Assembly (NCBI GenBank): GCA_015486135.1
Contig: WFSE01000112.1
Location: 1 to 39,065, forward strand
Direction of reading: 5' to 3'
DNA length: 39,065 bases
DNA from: Lentisphaeria bacterium
GTDB lineage: Bacteria; Verrucomicrobiota; Lentisphaeria; Victivallales; JAADHT01
The notes below the pieces were generated by a model. That model saw nothing but the letters and a program-made list of their open reading frames with translations, ran no database searches and had not been told where the DNA came from. Position 1 is the stretch's first letter. Each line of letters opens with the position of its first letter. Position numbers and translations under genes: made by a program. Positions 1-8,220 of the stretch are shown in pieces.

Positions 1-18
1 ACGTCCGTGTGATTCAAG

Positions 19-44
19 GGCGTCCCTGTAAAGCGAGGGACGCC
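19..44. repeat. Perfect 9-bp inverted repeat (hairpin)
   Basis: GGCGTCCCT (19-27) and AGGGACGCC (36-44) are exact reverse complements around an 8-nt loop. There is no adjacent T-run, so the role (terminator-like, protein site or chance) is open. Confidence 0.6.
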
Positions 45-73
45 TATATTCGGCGATCTCTATGTAACCCCTT

Positions 74-85
74 GGGGGGGGGGGG
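74..85. repeat. Homopolymeric G12 tract
   Basis: Twelve consecutive G on the plus strand in non-coding DNA. Tracts this long are prone to slippage in replication and to miscounting in assembly. It lies outside any gene I can support. Confidence 0.85.
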
Positions 86-335
86 CACTTACAACTTTCG
101 AAAACCCCTGGTCCATTTCCCTGGTCCTTCCTTTCCCTGTTTCCCCGCTACAAACGCGGGAAGAACCCGTAACACCGGCAGCGGAAAATTTCAAGCCTTG
201 TCGCGGAGAAAAAATCAAAACCGCCAAGACACGCTAATATCTTTTCGCATGCCGGGCGAACGTCTTCGCCCCCCCTCCGTCTCAAGTCCGCGGGGTTCGC
301 AAGCGAACGGAAGGATTGGCACGTTTCCGACTCTT

Positions 336-1565
336 TCAGGAAGCCCTCGGGATAAGAGCCGAGGAATTGCTGGATGCGAGGTATTTTCGCACTTCCGAGT
401 CAACATCCTTCGGAGATATCGCGTCCACGCCAATCGCCGCGCAGAACGCGGGGTCGAGGGAAGTCGCCATTGCTATTTTGAATTCGCGGGCGAGCGAGAG
501 GATGGATAGCGCCGTTCCGCCATTGCCAACGTAACGTTTGGAGAGGGTATCGAAAGCCGCGTTCCATCCCATTGATATGTATTGTTCGAGAGAATCGGCT
601 CCCACGCCATCCCGGCATTCGGCAAGCAGGATAAGGCGTCCTCCGGGATTTAGGAATCCCGCGGCGTTCCGGAGAGCTTTATGTGTTTGGACCAAGTTTA
701 AATCCTTGGGATAGCCCCCAGCGGAGGCCACGACCACATCGAATGTTTTGCCGGCAATATCGATCTGGTTGGACGCGTTGAAAGTATCGCACGCCCGTAG
801 GAAATCGGCGCGCGAGTGTCCCGGGATAACTTCGACTATTTCTCCCAAGTGGTCGGGGATGCCATGAAAGGCGATATCCGCCTTGACCTTGGAGGAAATC
901 TCCTTCAAATCCTCGGCCACGGGATTGCCGTCAAGAACGCCGGGAGCGCAACTCGGATTTAGCCGTCGATTATCGAAATCCAAGTAGAGCGAATGGTTGC
1001 GTTCGATGTCCGGTCTGGCGCCCAAGCCCGGGAAGAGGAGTTTTCTTCCGCCTCCATAGCCGGCGAAGTAGTGTTTTGATATCGCGCCAAGTGTTATCAG
1101 GAGCGGGGCGTTGGCGATGTCGTGGCGAACTCGTATGGGGGTGTTTCTGGAGGTTGTCCCTAGGCATGCGAAAAGGGAGTCGTTATCGCAATCATGATGA
1201 ATAAAGTCGAAATTGTCGAAAACCTCTCCGTAGGCTATTCGCGACTCGCGATCGCTTTGTCGAGGATGGGTTCCATAGGCGATAAGGAATCGGATGGTGT
1301 TTCCGGGTATTCCCGCTCGCTCCAACGCCGTCACTAGAGGGGGAAGGAGGGTGGGATACGAGCAGAGCCTAGTTTTATCGGCGACGACCACGATGGCGCC
1401 ACGTTGGCCTTCGATATCAAGGGAGGCCAGGGATTTGGCTGCGATTTCCGCGAATTTTTCCTGGGTAAGCGGAGGATGTCGAGGGGTCGCGGGATTCGCG
1501 ATAACGGTGGCTGGAGGACATTCCACGACGATTTCTCCAGCGCCATATTTCAAGGGGTATTTCAT
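336..1565 (-). CDS. LarA-family protein (nickel-pincer racemase/epimerase family)
   Basis: The 409-residue product matches LarA, which interconverts 2-hydroxy acids with a nickel-pincer nucleotide cofactor. Residues aligned by motif to Lactobacillus plantarum LarA are all present: Arg66 (DKTR, LarA R75), His100 (GTH, H108), His165 (SKH, H174), Lys175 in GYGGGRK (K184, the cofactor-anchoring lysine), His191 (ERNH, H200), Gln293 and Lys296 (QTHK, Q295/K298). The real substrate may differ from lactate, since the family is broad. No larB, larC or larE cofactor genes are in the window, so the cofactor must come from elsewhere. It is the last gene of the minus-strand set starting at 6558. The ATG at 1565 is chosen; a TTG at 1592 overlapping the upstream stop is possible and would add 9 residues. 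Confidence 0.85.
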   Translation of the reverse strand: MKYPLKYGAGEIVVECPPATVIANPATPRHPPLTQEKFAEIAAKSLASLDIEGQRGAIVVVADKTRLCSYPTLLPPLVTALERAGIPGNTIRFLIAYGTHPRQSDRESRIAYGEVFDNFDFIHHDCDNDSLFACLGTTSRNTPIRVRHDIANAPLLITLGAISKHYFAGYGGGRKLLFPGLGARPDIERNHSLYLDFDNRRLNPSCAPGVLDGNPVAEDLKEISSKVKADIAFHGIPDHLGEIVEVIPGHSRADFLRACDTFNASNQIDIAGKTFDVVVASAGGYPKDLNLVQTHKALRNAAGFLNPGGRLILLAECRDGVGADSLEQYISMGWNAAFDTLSKRYVGNGGTALSILSLAREFKIAMATSLDPAFCAAIGVDAISPKDVDSEVRKYLASSNSSALIPRAS

Positions 1566-1588
1566 TTGGAATTTTTCCGGATGCCAGG

Positions 1589-2458
1589 TCAAGCGAGCTT
1601 CTCGAAGACGAGATGCGGCGTTCCAGAGGGTTTCGCCATCTCCGCGTGTTTAATGTTTGAGACTCCGGTAAGGACGAGTGCCGTCGTGAATCCCCTGGCC
1701 CGTCCTCCTCGGATGTCGGAGAAGATTGAGTCCCCAATAGCCAGTATTCGCTTTCTTTTGGGTTTTCTAGCCAAGTTCGGGAAGGCCCGTCCCAGGTCGG
1801 CCAAGGCCCGGTCGTATATCGGCTTGAATGGTTTGCCGAGATAGGTGGGCGAGATTTTCACGCCGTATTCCCGGAGAATTGTTTGCACGAAACGCGCCTT
1901 GCTCCCAGCGCCGACACCTATTCCGTTTTTGCCGTTGGGCCAATAGCTGTCGGGATTCGGGACAATCATGATCCTGTTTGGCGTCGCGATATAGAAGTTT
2001 ATCACGGCGCTGATGTTTTTCTGCCAGTTGTACGTGCCCTCTCCCACGACGACGGCGGAGCACTCCTCGATCTTGTCCGGGTCGCGCACCGGAATGGCGC
2101 CCGCGAGTTCCGCGAAATCCGGAGTTCCAAGCAAGCCCATCGCATAGATTTGGCGTCCTTTCAGGTCCAGTTTTTCGAAGACCGGTTCCAGCGCCATTCC
2201 GCATGAGACGATATTGTCCGGGGCGATATCCAATCCACACTTGCGCATCAGAGCCGACTTTTCCTGGACTGAATGGTTACCGTCGTTGGTGAGCAGTTTG
2301 AACGGGAAATTGTCGTTTCTCAATCGTTGTACGATGTCAGCGGCTCCCGTGAGGGCCCGTCCTCCCGCTACGAGCGTTCCATCGATATCGAAGAAAATCC
2401 CATCGAATTCTTTGGAATGAGAGTTCCACCAGTGATTAAAACTTATTTCCAGTTTCAT
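1589..2458 (-). CDS. HAD superfamily class IIA (NagD-type) phosphatase
   Basis: A 289-residue phosphatase of the HAD fold. Motif I is FFDIDGTLV near residue 20 (nucleophile and acid/base Asp), motif II is LLTNDG, motif III supplies the Lys in GKPFKPIYDR, and motif IV is GDSIFSDIRGG. The layout with the cap between motifs II and III is class IIA, as in NagD and p-nitrophenyl phosphatases, so a small sugar or nucleotide phosphate is the likely substrate; I cannot name it. The start codon overlaps the stop of the upstream adenosyltransferase by one base (TGATG), so the two are probably translationally coupled. The larA-like gene follows after about 23 bp. Confidence 0.88.
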   Translation of the reverse strand: MKLEISFNHWWNSHSKEFDGIFFDIDGTLVAGGRALTGAADIVQRLRNDNFPFKLLTNDGNHSVQEKSALMRKCGLDIAPDNIVSCGMALEPVFEKLDLKGRQIYAMGLLGTPDFAELAGAIPVRDPDKIEECSAVVVGEGTYNWQKNISAVINFYIATPNRIMIVPNPDSYWPNGKNGIGVGAGSKARFVQTILREYGVKISPTYLGKPFKPIYDRALADLGRAFPNLARKPKRKRILAIGDSIFSDIRGGRARGFTTALVLTGVSNIKHAEMAKPSGTPHLVFEKLA

Positions 2459-3012
2459 CAGAACTCTATCCCCTTTCTGGATTTGACCCCGGTGTCATAG
2501 TAGTGTTTCACGGGGTTGATTTCTGAAACGAGGTCGGCGATATCCAGGATCGCTTTCGGCGCGCCGCGGCCGGTTACAGCTACCTCCACCATTGGGGCCT
2601 TTGCCGTCAAAGCCGCGACGGCGGTATCCGCGGAAAGCAGTCCCGCGGAAATCGCGCAATTCAGCTCGTCCAAGACCACGAGACCGAATTGTCCCGACGC
2701 CAATATTTCCGCGCATTCGGCGATACCGGTCCGGGCGCGCTCCACATCGTCGCGTTCGGGGTGTCCTTTAACGAATCGTCCCGCGCCGTAGGTTTTATGA
2801 ACGAAGGAGTCGCCGAAAGTTCCGAGCGCGTTGAATTCCGAAGAGGGTTTCGGGCCTTTGATGAATTGCGCGAAGAATACCCGTCCTCCCGCGCCAAGGA
2901 AGCGGACCGCCAATCCGATGGAGGCCGTGGTCTTGCCTTTTCCGTCACCGGTGTAAACATGTATTTTCCCAGTTTCCCCGGAGCCGCCGTTTTCGTATGG
3001 AGAATCAATCAT
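2458..3012 (-). CDS. cobO: Cob(I)alamin adenosyltransferase, CobA/CobO/BtuR type
   Basis: A 184-residue enzyme that transfers the adenosyl group of ATP to cob(I)alamin, making coenzyme B12 from salvaged or newly made corrinoid. The diagnostic P-loop GDGKGKTT sits near residue 23 and is followed by the family's AxGLAVR-type segment; VVLDELN supplies the downstream acidic motif, and the C-terminal half has the family motif VTGRGAP. The length is typical. No other cobalamin gene is in the window and I see no cobalamin riboswitch in the 85 bp upstream, so this looks like a cofactor salvage function riding in a mixed operon. The Shine-Dalgarno is weak (AGG about 8 nt before the ATG). It overlaps the HAD gene by one base. 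Confidence 0.93.
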   Translation of the reverse strand: MIDSPYENGGSGETGKIHVYTGDGKGKTTASIGLAVRFLGAGGRVFFAQFIKGPKPSSEFNALGTFGDSFVHKTYGAGRFVKGHPERDDVERARTGIAECAEILASGQFGLVVLDELNCAISAGLLSADTAVAALTAKAPMVEVAVTGRGAPKAILDIADLVSEINPVKHYYDTGVKSRKGIEF

Positions 3013-3097
3013 ACGGGAACCTGTTGTTTTTAGATTAACGCTTCAATATGCCGCGCATAGGCTTTGGCGCCTCCAGCGCGGCGTCCTGTCCGGGCGC

Positions 3098-4840
3098 TCA
3101 TTCGCCGTGGATGACATTATATTTAATTCTGAGCTTTTCCACAACGATGTCCGCGGGATTTGTGATATGGCGCCTGTATTTTTTATCGTACAAGGTTGCC
3201 AAGGTGTTTGGATACGCTTGGGGGAGCTTTTTGTATTCTTGCCAGGCGCGGTCGTATTCCGCTATCCATTTTTTCACCGCGGCGGCGTTTTTTTTCTTGT
3301 CGGCGTAATCGATATGGACGATTGCCCGGAATATCTCGTATAGCCTAAGACCGTATAGGCACGAGGCCTTTGCCGCTTCCGCGGTGGCCGCGTCCCTCCA
3401 TTTTATTTCGTTGGCGAGTTGTACGATTTTCCGCCAGATTTCGACGGATTCGTCTTTTTCTTTCAGATTGCGATCCATGTCGGGGTTTTGCCGGTATCGC
3501 GGCCATCCTATTCCGGCATCCCGCGTCCACCATGGGTTCATGTCGCCCCGCGTCGAGTTGACACCTCTGAGGACGGCTTTTGCGGATAGTATGGCCAGCT
3601 TGCGTAATTTTTTCGCGCTTTGCGGGTCCAACCCGAGTATTTTCGTGGCGTATTCGCCGAAAATTTTCTTTTCCGACTTGGCGGGATTGGCCGCCCATCG
3701 CGCCATTACCCAGGCGTTCAAGTCGCACCACATTTCGTTTTTGATATATGGCCCTCCCCATCCACCTCCCCTGGACCATGTCCAAACGCCGAAGAGTTTT
3801 CCCGACTTCCATGCATTCCGGATGGAATGGCACGTCGAGTTGTCGCTACCGGCATGTTCCTCGAAGCCCTCGATAACGCCTTTGGCGATATAATTTGGGT
3901 ACGCGCCTTTTCCCTCGTATTCCCTAGCGCACTGGACTTCCACTATTTGTTTATGGCGTCCGATTCCCAAAACCCTGCTGAATGGATTGGTCCTATGGAA
4001 ATCGCCCTCGCAGTGTTTCACGGAGATGTAGAGGTTTTTGTGCGGCTCCACCGCGTTGGAGACAGCCATGTAGGTTTTAATGGAAGTGTCGAAGCTCAAC
4101 CAGCTTCTGAAGATAACGGTTTTTCCGAGTTTGACGCAGACTTCGTCCCTGAGGATTTTCATTAAGGGCGCGATAGTTTTTTCCGGGCTGCGCTTATTTT
4201 GTATTTTGCCGAAGAAGTACGGAGCGTCCTGCAGGTAGGTTTCCCCTACGCGCACGACGATTCCGTCGAGTCTTTTGAATTTGGCGAAAGCCTGCCGGAG
4301 TGCCAGACGGATGTATTTTTCGGTTTTCGGGTTTCTTGGATTTCCCATGACGGCGCGCATGTTTTCCTTATCGACGAGGGTCTTCGGGAGTAGGATGAAA
4401 TCGGACATGGCGTAGGTTTTTATTCCCGCTTTTTCGCAAGCCTTGAATCGCTCTTTCAGGAACGCCGTTTTTTCGTCCACCCATTTTCTGTAAGCGGAGC
4501 CCTTGGGGCATATGGTTGGATCGACATCGTCCCAGTCGACCGCCAGCAATGGCGAGTCGAAGAGGAAATAGACCTTGCCATTGTATCCCATTCCGGCCAA
4601 AGTGGCGGGGTCGTTGAATTTGGAGGAGTATCTAGTCTCGCCGGGATTGTGGTGGACCATGTCCAAAATCAACGGCAAGGGATCAGGAGGCTTCGCTTCG
4701 CTGTCGGCCGCTGTCAAGGGGAACGGGAACGCAACGCAGGCGCACATTGCCATCAATCGTATTTTTTCCCGTGCGAACGCCGAGCTCCATTTCGGTCTTG
4801 GGGCGTGGCGGAAAGCGAGCGGGGAAAACTTTCCAGTCAT
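3098..4840 (-). CDS. Secreted glycoside-hydrolase-like protein (alpha-glucuronidase-like barrel)
   Basis: A 580-residue exported protein. I place the start at the ATG whose last bases form an ATGA overlap with the stop of the upstream sialate esterase; this leaves an N-terminus with a basic stretch, a hydrophobic core around residues 29-44 and a likely signal-peptidase site after LTAA. An alternative start is the Met at residue 30. The body looks like a TIM-barrel hydrolase: RVGETYLQD (Glu200), RSWLSFD, KHCEGDFHR and IVEVQCAREYEGKG (Glu301, Glu307, Glu309) are strongly conserved-looking acidic and aromatic motifs that recall alpha-glucuronidase-related families. I have not identified the family firmly. 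Its neighbour, a carbohydrate esterase, supports a role in breaking down acetylated or uronic-acid-containing glycans outside the cytoplasm. Confidence 0.6.
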   Translation of the reverse strand: MTGKFSPLAFRHAPRPKWSSAFAREKIRLMAMCACVAFPFPLTAADSEAKPPDPLPLILDMVHHNPGETRYSSKFNDPATLAGMGYNGKVYFLFDSPLLAVDWDDVDPTICPKGSAYRKWVDEKTAFLKERFKACEKAGIKTYAMSDFILLPKTLVDKENMRAVMGNPRNPKTEKYIRLALRQAFAKFKRLDGIVVRVGETYLQDAPYFFGKIQNKRSPEKTIAPLMKILRDEVCVKLGKTVIFRSWLSFDTSIKTYMAVSNAVEPHKNLYISVKHCEGDFHRTNPFSRVLGIGRHKQIVEVQCAREYEGKGAYPNYIAKGVIEGFEEHAGSDNSTCHSIRNAWKSGKLFGVWTWSRGGGWGGPYIKNEMWCDLNAWVMARWAANPAKSEKKIFGEYATKILGLDPQSAKKLRKLAILSAKAVLRGVNSTRGDMNPWWTRDAGIGWPRYRQNPDMDRNLKEKDESVEIWRKIVQLANEIKWRDAATAEAAKASCLYGLRLYEIFRAIVHIDYADKKKNAAAVKKWIAEYDRAWQEYKKLPQAYPNTLATLYDKKYRRHITNPADIVVEKLRIKYNVIHGE

Positions 4841-6558
4841 TCTTTTTCCGTGGTAAATGGGGATGCCGGCAATCCGCTTTTGTTGTACAGGTTGGCGCCT
4901 TTCGGGTCGCATGACCACGCGTAACGCGCGGCCACGGGTTTGGGGACATCTTTGGAGAAGACTTCAATCTTATCCTTTCCTGTAATTTTAGCTTCGGCCT
5001 TGTGCCATTCTCCGTCTTGTCCCTTGACCTCGAACCACGTTGGCGGAGCTTTGACTGGCTTGACCGGGTCCACCCCCACTTTGCTCCCCGTCATGAGACC
5101 TTTTCCGACGTGTGAAAACGTGATGATTATTTTTCCGTTTTTGATTTTGTCGCTTTTGAACAACGGTCCGGAGCATTCCGGGATTTTCTTGCCGTAGTCC
5201 AATTTGAGGGCCCATAACGCCAATCTTTCGCCGACATCTATTTTGTTTTTCGGATGTATGCTGCGCGAATCTCCAATATCGATGGATACGGACATGCCAG
5301 TATGCGGGACCATGTCCAGGACGCGGCGTTGCTGGTCCATCACGACAGCCCAGGTGTCTTGTCCGGAAGAGTTTTTTCTATTGGACGCGAAATTCGCGAG
5401 TTGCACGAAATAGAACGGCATATTGTCGTCGCCCCACTCCTTTCTCCACGCCTTGATCATCATGGCTAGACGCCGGCCGTATGGCGGGTCCTGATCGCGT
5501 TTGACAAAGGCGTTGGCTTCGCCTTGATACCAGATGAATCCTCTAGCGGCGTACGGGACCAGGGGGGCGATCATGGCGTTGAAGAGCGAGCACGGATACT
5601 TTGGATACATCGGGTCTAGTGGGTTGCGCGGCGGACTGGGTTTTCGAGGTTTTTTTGATTTGCCCTTTTCGTCGGCGCTATTGTCGTCCAGTTGTTTTTT
5701 CCACTTTTCGAGTTTGGCTTTGTAAGCTGGTTCCCAATCGCGTTTTTTCCATTGTTCGTATTGGGCGTTGACTTTTTTCTCGTACTTTTCCCGTTCCTCC
5801 TTCATTTTTGGATTGGAGTCGAAGACTGGTTGAGGGATCCATGTTTCAATGGGGGTGCCGCCCCAAGCGCATTTAATCAATCCTATTGGAACTTTTGGCA
5901 AAGCTTTTCTGAGGGCCAGGGCAAAGCAAAGGGCCGTGCCTGAGAACGCCCTGGTCAAGGTGGGCGAGGTGGCTTTGATCCAGGAGCATATTCCAGGGAT
6001 TTTGCTGTTGTCTTTGAAGTTCCCGTGGTAAGTCATCTCCGCCCGTTCCTTTCTACCGTCGTGACCGAGGGCGTATGGAGCGGCGTATTGCCTAATTAGC
6101 GGGTCGTTCAGGGTGTGGATATATTTGGAGAGCGCGGCGGCGGCTGGATTCGATTTGGGTCTGGCGAATCCGTTGGCGGTATGGTCCATGTTGGATTGAC
6201 CGGTGCAGAACCACACTTCTCCGACAACCACGTCGCCGATAGTTTTTTTCTCGCCATTGCAAGAGATGGTAAGAGTGGAGCCTTTGGCGGAGGTTTTAAG
6301 TGGATCGAGCCAGATTGTCCATTTGCCTTTGGAGTCGGCCTTGGAGGATCGGGTCTGTATCGAAAATTTGATGGTGACCTTGGCGCCTGGATTCGCCCAT
6401 CCCCATATAGGGACTTTTTTCCCCCTTTGCAGCACCATGCCGTCTTTGAAAATCATTGGGAGTTGGATGTTCCCGGCCCGCAGGACGATTATCGACGCGC
6501 AAAAGGCGAGAAGAATAATCAAAGGCGCGCGACCCCGGTTTTTAATCGAACTTGACAT
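4837..6558 (-). CDS. Sialate O-acetylesterase-type SGNH carbohydrate esterase
   Basis: A 573-residue exported esterase that removes acetyl groups from sugars (sialate 9-O-acetylesterase or acetyl-xylan type). An N-terminal hydrophobic segment (about residues 11-28) acts as signal peptide. A beta-sandwich region follows (family motif MVLQRGKKVPIWGWA near 41-55), then the SGNH core: block I CTGQSNM with nucleophile Ser122, KCAWGGTPIETW, and block III WYQGEANA. The start is fixed by a strong Shine-Dalgarno (AGGAG, 7 nt before the ATG) and a good promoter just upstream. A Lys/Glu-rich insertion (about residues 255-305) separates parts of the hydrolase domain. It is first in the operon and overlaps the glycoside-hydrolase-like gene by 4 bp. 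Confidence 0.9.
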   Translation of the reverse strand: MSSSIKNRGRAPLIILLAFCASIIVLRAGNIQLPMIFKDGMVLQRGKKVPIWGWANPGAKVTIKFSIQTRSSKADSKGKWTIWLDPLKTSAKGSTLTISCNGEKKTIGDVVVGEVWFCTGQSNMDHTANGFARPKSNPAAAALSKYIHTLNDPLIRQYAAPYALGHDGRKERAEMTYHGNFKDNSKIPGICSWIKATSPTLTRAFSGTALCFALALRKALPKVPIGLIKCAWGGTPIETWIPQPVFDSNPKMKEEREKYEKKVNAQYEQWKKRDWEPAYKAKLEKWKKQLDDNSADEKGKSKKPRKPSPPRNPLDPMYPKYPCSLFNAMIAPLVPYAARGFIWYQGEANAFVKRDQDPPYGRRLAMMIKAWRKEWGDDNMPFYFVQLANFASNRKNSSGQDTWAVVMDQQRRVLDMVPHTGMSVSIDIGDSRSIHPKNKIDVGERLALWALKLDYGKKIPECSGPLFKSDKIKNGKIIITFSHVGKGLMTGSKVGVDPVKPVKAPPTWFEVKGQDGEWHKAEAKITGKDKIEVFSKDVPKPVAARYAWSCDPKGANLYNKSGLPASPFTTEKE

Positions 6559-6579
6559 AGTTCAACTCCTTTTTGGGAA

Positions 6580-6608
6580 ACGATACGGTTTTTTCCCCGC
6601 GCTGTCAA
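6580..6608 (-). promoter_or_regulatory. Sigma70-type promoter of the sialate-esterase operon
   Basis: Reading the minus strand, a perfect -35 TTGACA (6603-6608) is followed after exactly 17 nt by TATCGT (6580-6585). Transcription would start near 6573 and run straight into the AGGAG ribosome site of the esterase. A 5-bp inverted repeat (CAACC...GGTTG, 6607-6623) overlaps the edge of the -35 and could bind a regulator. Confidence 0.7.
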
Positions 6609-6650
6609 CCGTTTTCAGGTTGGATGTTTTTCGCACCCGCCCAATATCGC

Positions 6651-7985
6651 TCACAACACGGATCTTAGAGCCGTCGCCGCGATTTCCGCGAGTTCGTCCA
6701 GGACGTTGTCCGGGGTGTTGAGAGGAGGGAGGAAATAAATGGTGTCTCCGAGTGGTCTCAAGAGGGCTCCCAATTCGACGGCTTTTCGGTAGAATTTAAA
6801 ACCTGTTCTTCTTTCCGCCGGAAATGGTTCGCCGGTATTGGGATTGACAATGTCGGCGGCGGCGGCGAATCCAACTCCGCGGATGTCGCGCAGGGCGTTG
6901 GAATCCGCCGCGATTTCCGCGAGACGCTTTCGCAGGTTGGCCGAGTCGCGTTCGACACGTTCGAAGACACCTTCGTCCTCGTATATTTTCAACGCTTCCA
7001 AGGAGGCCGCGGCCATGATGGCGTTGCCGCAATAGGTGTTGGAGTGCATAAAAGCCTTTCCGGAAAGGTAATCGTCGTAGAACGCGTCGTATATTTTGGT
7101 GGAAGTTAGGACAACTGCCATGGGGCCCCATCCAGCGGTGAGCCCCTTTGAGAGGCATGCGAAATCGGGAACAATTTCCGCATGCTGGCAAGCGAGCGTT
7201 TTTCCCGTCCTGCCGAATCCAGTCATTATCTCGTCGGCTATGAGGTGGACATTGTTGGAGTCGGCCCATTTCCGTAGTCCGCGCAGGAGATTCGGAGAGT
7301 AAACTTTCATCCCTCCCGCGCCCTGCAAGATGGGTTCGAAAACCACTGCGGCGAGCGTGTCGGCGAGCGCGTCGAGTTGTTGTCGTATGGCGTCCCATGA
7401 CTCGTCGGGCATTTTATTCCAATCGGGCGCTTCCGGGGAAGACGCGTATGGCACCCCCTTGAGGTTCGGTATTTCCGGCGCGAGTTCCGCGAAAGGGGCG
7501 CCGTATAGGCCACAGTCCCCCGCGGCCAGCGTCAAGGCGGTCTCCCCGTGGTACCCGTTTTCCAGCGCGGCGAAACGTTTTTTTTCGGTCGCCCCGGTTT
7601 GAGCGTGGTACTGGAGGCTCATCTTCATTGCCACCTCCACCGCGGTAGAACCGTTGTCGACGTAGAAAACCTTGTCGAGAGGGGCCGCGATATTCGCCAG
7701 TCGCTCCGAGAGTTCCACTAGAACTTCCGAACACGTGTTGGCCATGATGACGTGCTCGAATTTGTCGAGTTGACGCTCGACCGCGGTCCGAATCCGAGGG
7801 TGGGCGTGTCCCAGGCTTTTGCACCACCAGGAGCTTATGGCGTCGATAATTTTTACGCCATCGGCCGTATGGAGGTACGCCCCCTCCGCCGCCACTATTT
7901 CCATAGGCGGGAAATCCTCGTAGTCTTTCATCTGCGAGCAAGGATGCCAGATTGTTTTCAAGTCTCGTTGTTGAAGAGAGTTCAT
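6651..7985 (-). CDS. bioA: Adenosylmethionine-8-amino-7-oxononanoate aminotransferase (BioA)
   Basis: A 444-residue class III PLP aminotransferase that makes 7,8-diaminopelargonate in biotin synthesis with SAM as amino donor. BioA-specific features are the N-terminal IWHPCSQMKDYEDFPP, SSWWCKSLGHAHP (the BioA Trp-Trp that contacts substrate), DNGSTAVEVAMKM, NGYHGET, ADEIMTGFGRTG and PLP-lysine Lys280 in LSKGLTAGWGPM. The start is taken at MNSLQQRDLK (ATG at 7985), because the long in-frame extension upstream has no family match and crosses the divergent control region. No other bio gene is present here. It is divergent from hisD and is followed after about 40 bp by the sialate-esterase operon's own promoter. 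Confidence 0.95.
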   Translation of the reverse strand: MNSLQQRDLKTIWHPCSQMKDYEDFPPMEIVAAEGAYLHTADGVKIIDAISSWWCKSLGHAHPRIRTAVERQLDKFEHVIMANTCSEVLVELSERLANIAAPLDKVFYVDNGSTAVEVAMKMSLQYHAQTGATEKKRFAALENGYHGETALTLAAGDCGLYGAPFAELAPEIPNLKGVPYASSPEAPDWNKMPDESWDAIRQQLDALADTLAAVVFEPILQGAGGMKVYSPNLLRGLRKWADSNNVHLIADEIMTGFGRTGKTLACQHAEIVPDFACLSKGLTAGWGPMAVVLTSTKIYDAFYDDYLSGKAFMHSNTYCGNAIMAAASLEALKIYEDEGVFERVERDSANLRKRLAEIAADSNALRDIRGVGFAAAADIVNPNTGEPFPAERRTGFKFYRKAVELGALLRPLGDTIYFLPPLNTPDNVLDELAEIAATALRSVL

Positions 7986-8055
7986 AGTTGCCACTGGGTT
8001 TGCCCTTACAGGGGCTAGTGAATAATGGGGGGACTCCTGAATCATCGCCACGATT

Positions 8056-8076
8056 CCGATTTTTTCAGCAAACCCC
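8056..8076 (-). repeat. Dispersed motif copy A (GGGGTTTGCTGAAAAAATC)
   Basis: On the minus strand this 21-mer shares the core G-G-x-T-x-C-T-G-A-x-A-A-A-x-T-C with intergenic sites at 27972-27994 and 36760-36783, and more loosely with 36822-36842. It lies in the bioA leader. It resembles the end of an insertion sequence, but no transposase is nearby. Confidence 0.4.
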
Positions 8077-8134
8077 GTGTTAGGGAAACAGCGGTAAAAA
8101 AACACGATTCCTCGCATATGCAAATTCCATGCAT

Positions 8135-8162
8135 TTGACACGGCAGGAAACGACCCTACCAT
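8135..8162 (+). promoter_or_regulatory. Promoter of hisD
   Basis: A perfect -35 TTGACA (8135-8140) lies 16 nt ahead of TACCAT (8157-8162; 4 of 6 to the -10 consensus). Just upstream, at 8114-8136, there are two near-copies of an octamer (ATGCAAAT and ATGCATTT) within an AT-rich, partly palindromic block that could be an operator shared with divergent bioA. Confidence 0.55.
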
Positions 8163-8220
8163 ATCGCCTTGCGGGTTTGGCTTTTGAGGACGATTGGCGA
8201 GGTCAACGGAGGGATATGTC

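Larger units (their letters stand above)
1..335. other. Intergenic region with hairpins and a G12 tract, no gene seen
   Basis: I see no convincing gene here; the open frame that covers it has no recognisable domain and runs antisense into the larA-like gene. The stretch holds a perfect 9-bp stem (19-27 pairing with 36-44, 8-nt loop), a run of 12 G (74-85), a 5-bp stem (144-148 with 156-160) and a 5-bp stem with a CAAG loop (295-299 with 304-308). None is followed by a T-tract on either strand, so I do not call an intrinsic terminator, although any of them could mark the 3' end of the minus-strand operon that stops at 336. Confidence 0.6.

Noticed and set aside
9-509. Open frame across the left end on the plus strand
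   Set aside because: It has no domain, runs through a G12 tract and overlaps the LarA gene antisense; its composition follows the shadow of the opposite strand.
3013-3097. Cobalamin riboswitch ahead of the adenosyltransferase
   Set aside because: The gap is too short and lacks the B12-box.
4841-4918. Upstream extension of the glycoside-hydrolase-like gene
   Set aside because: The extra 26 residues overlap the esterase gene and precede a better start at the ATGA overlap that gives a signal peptide.
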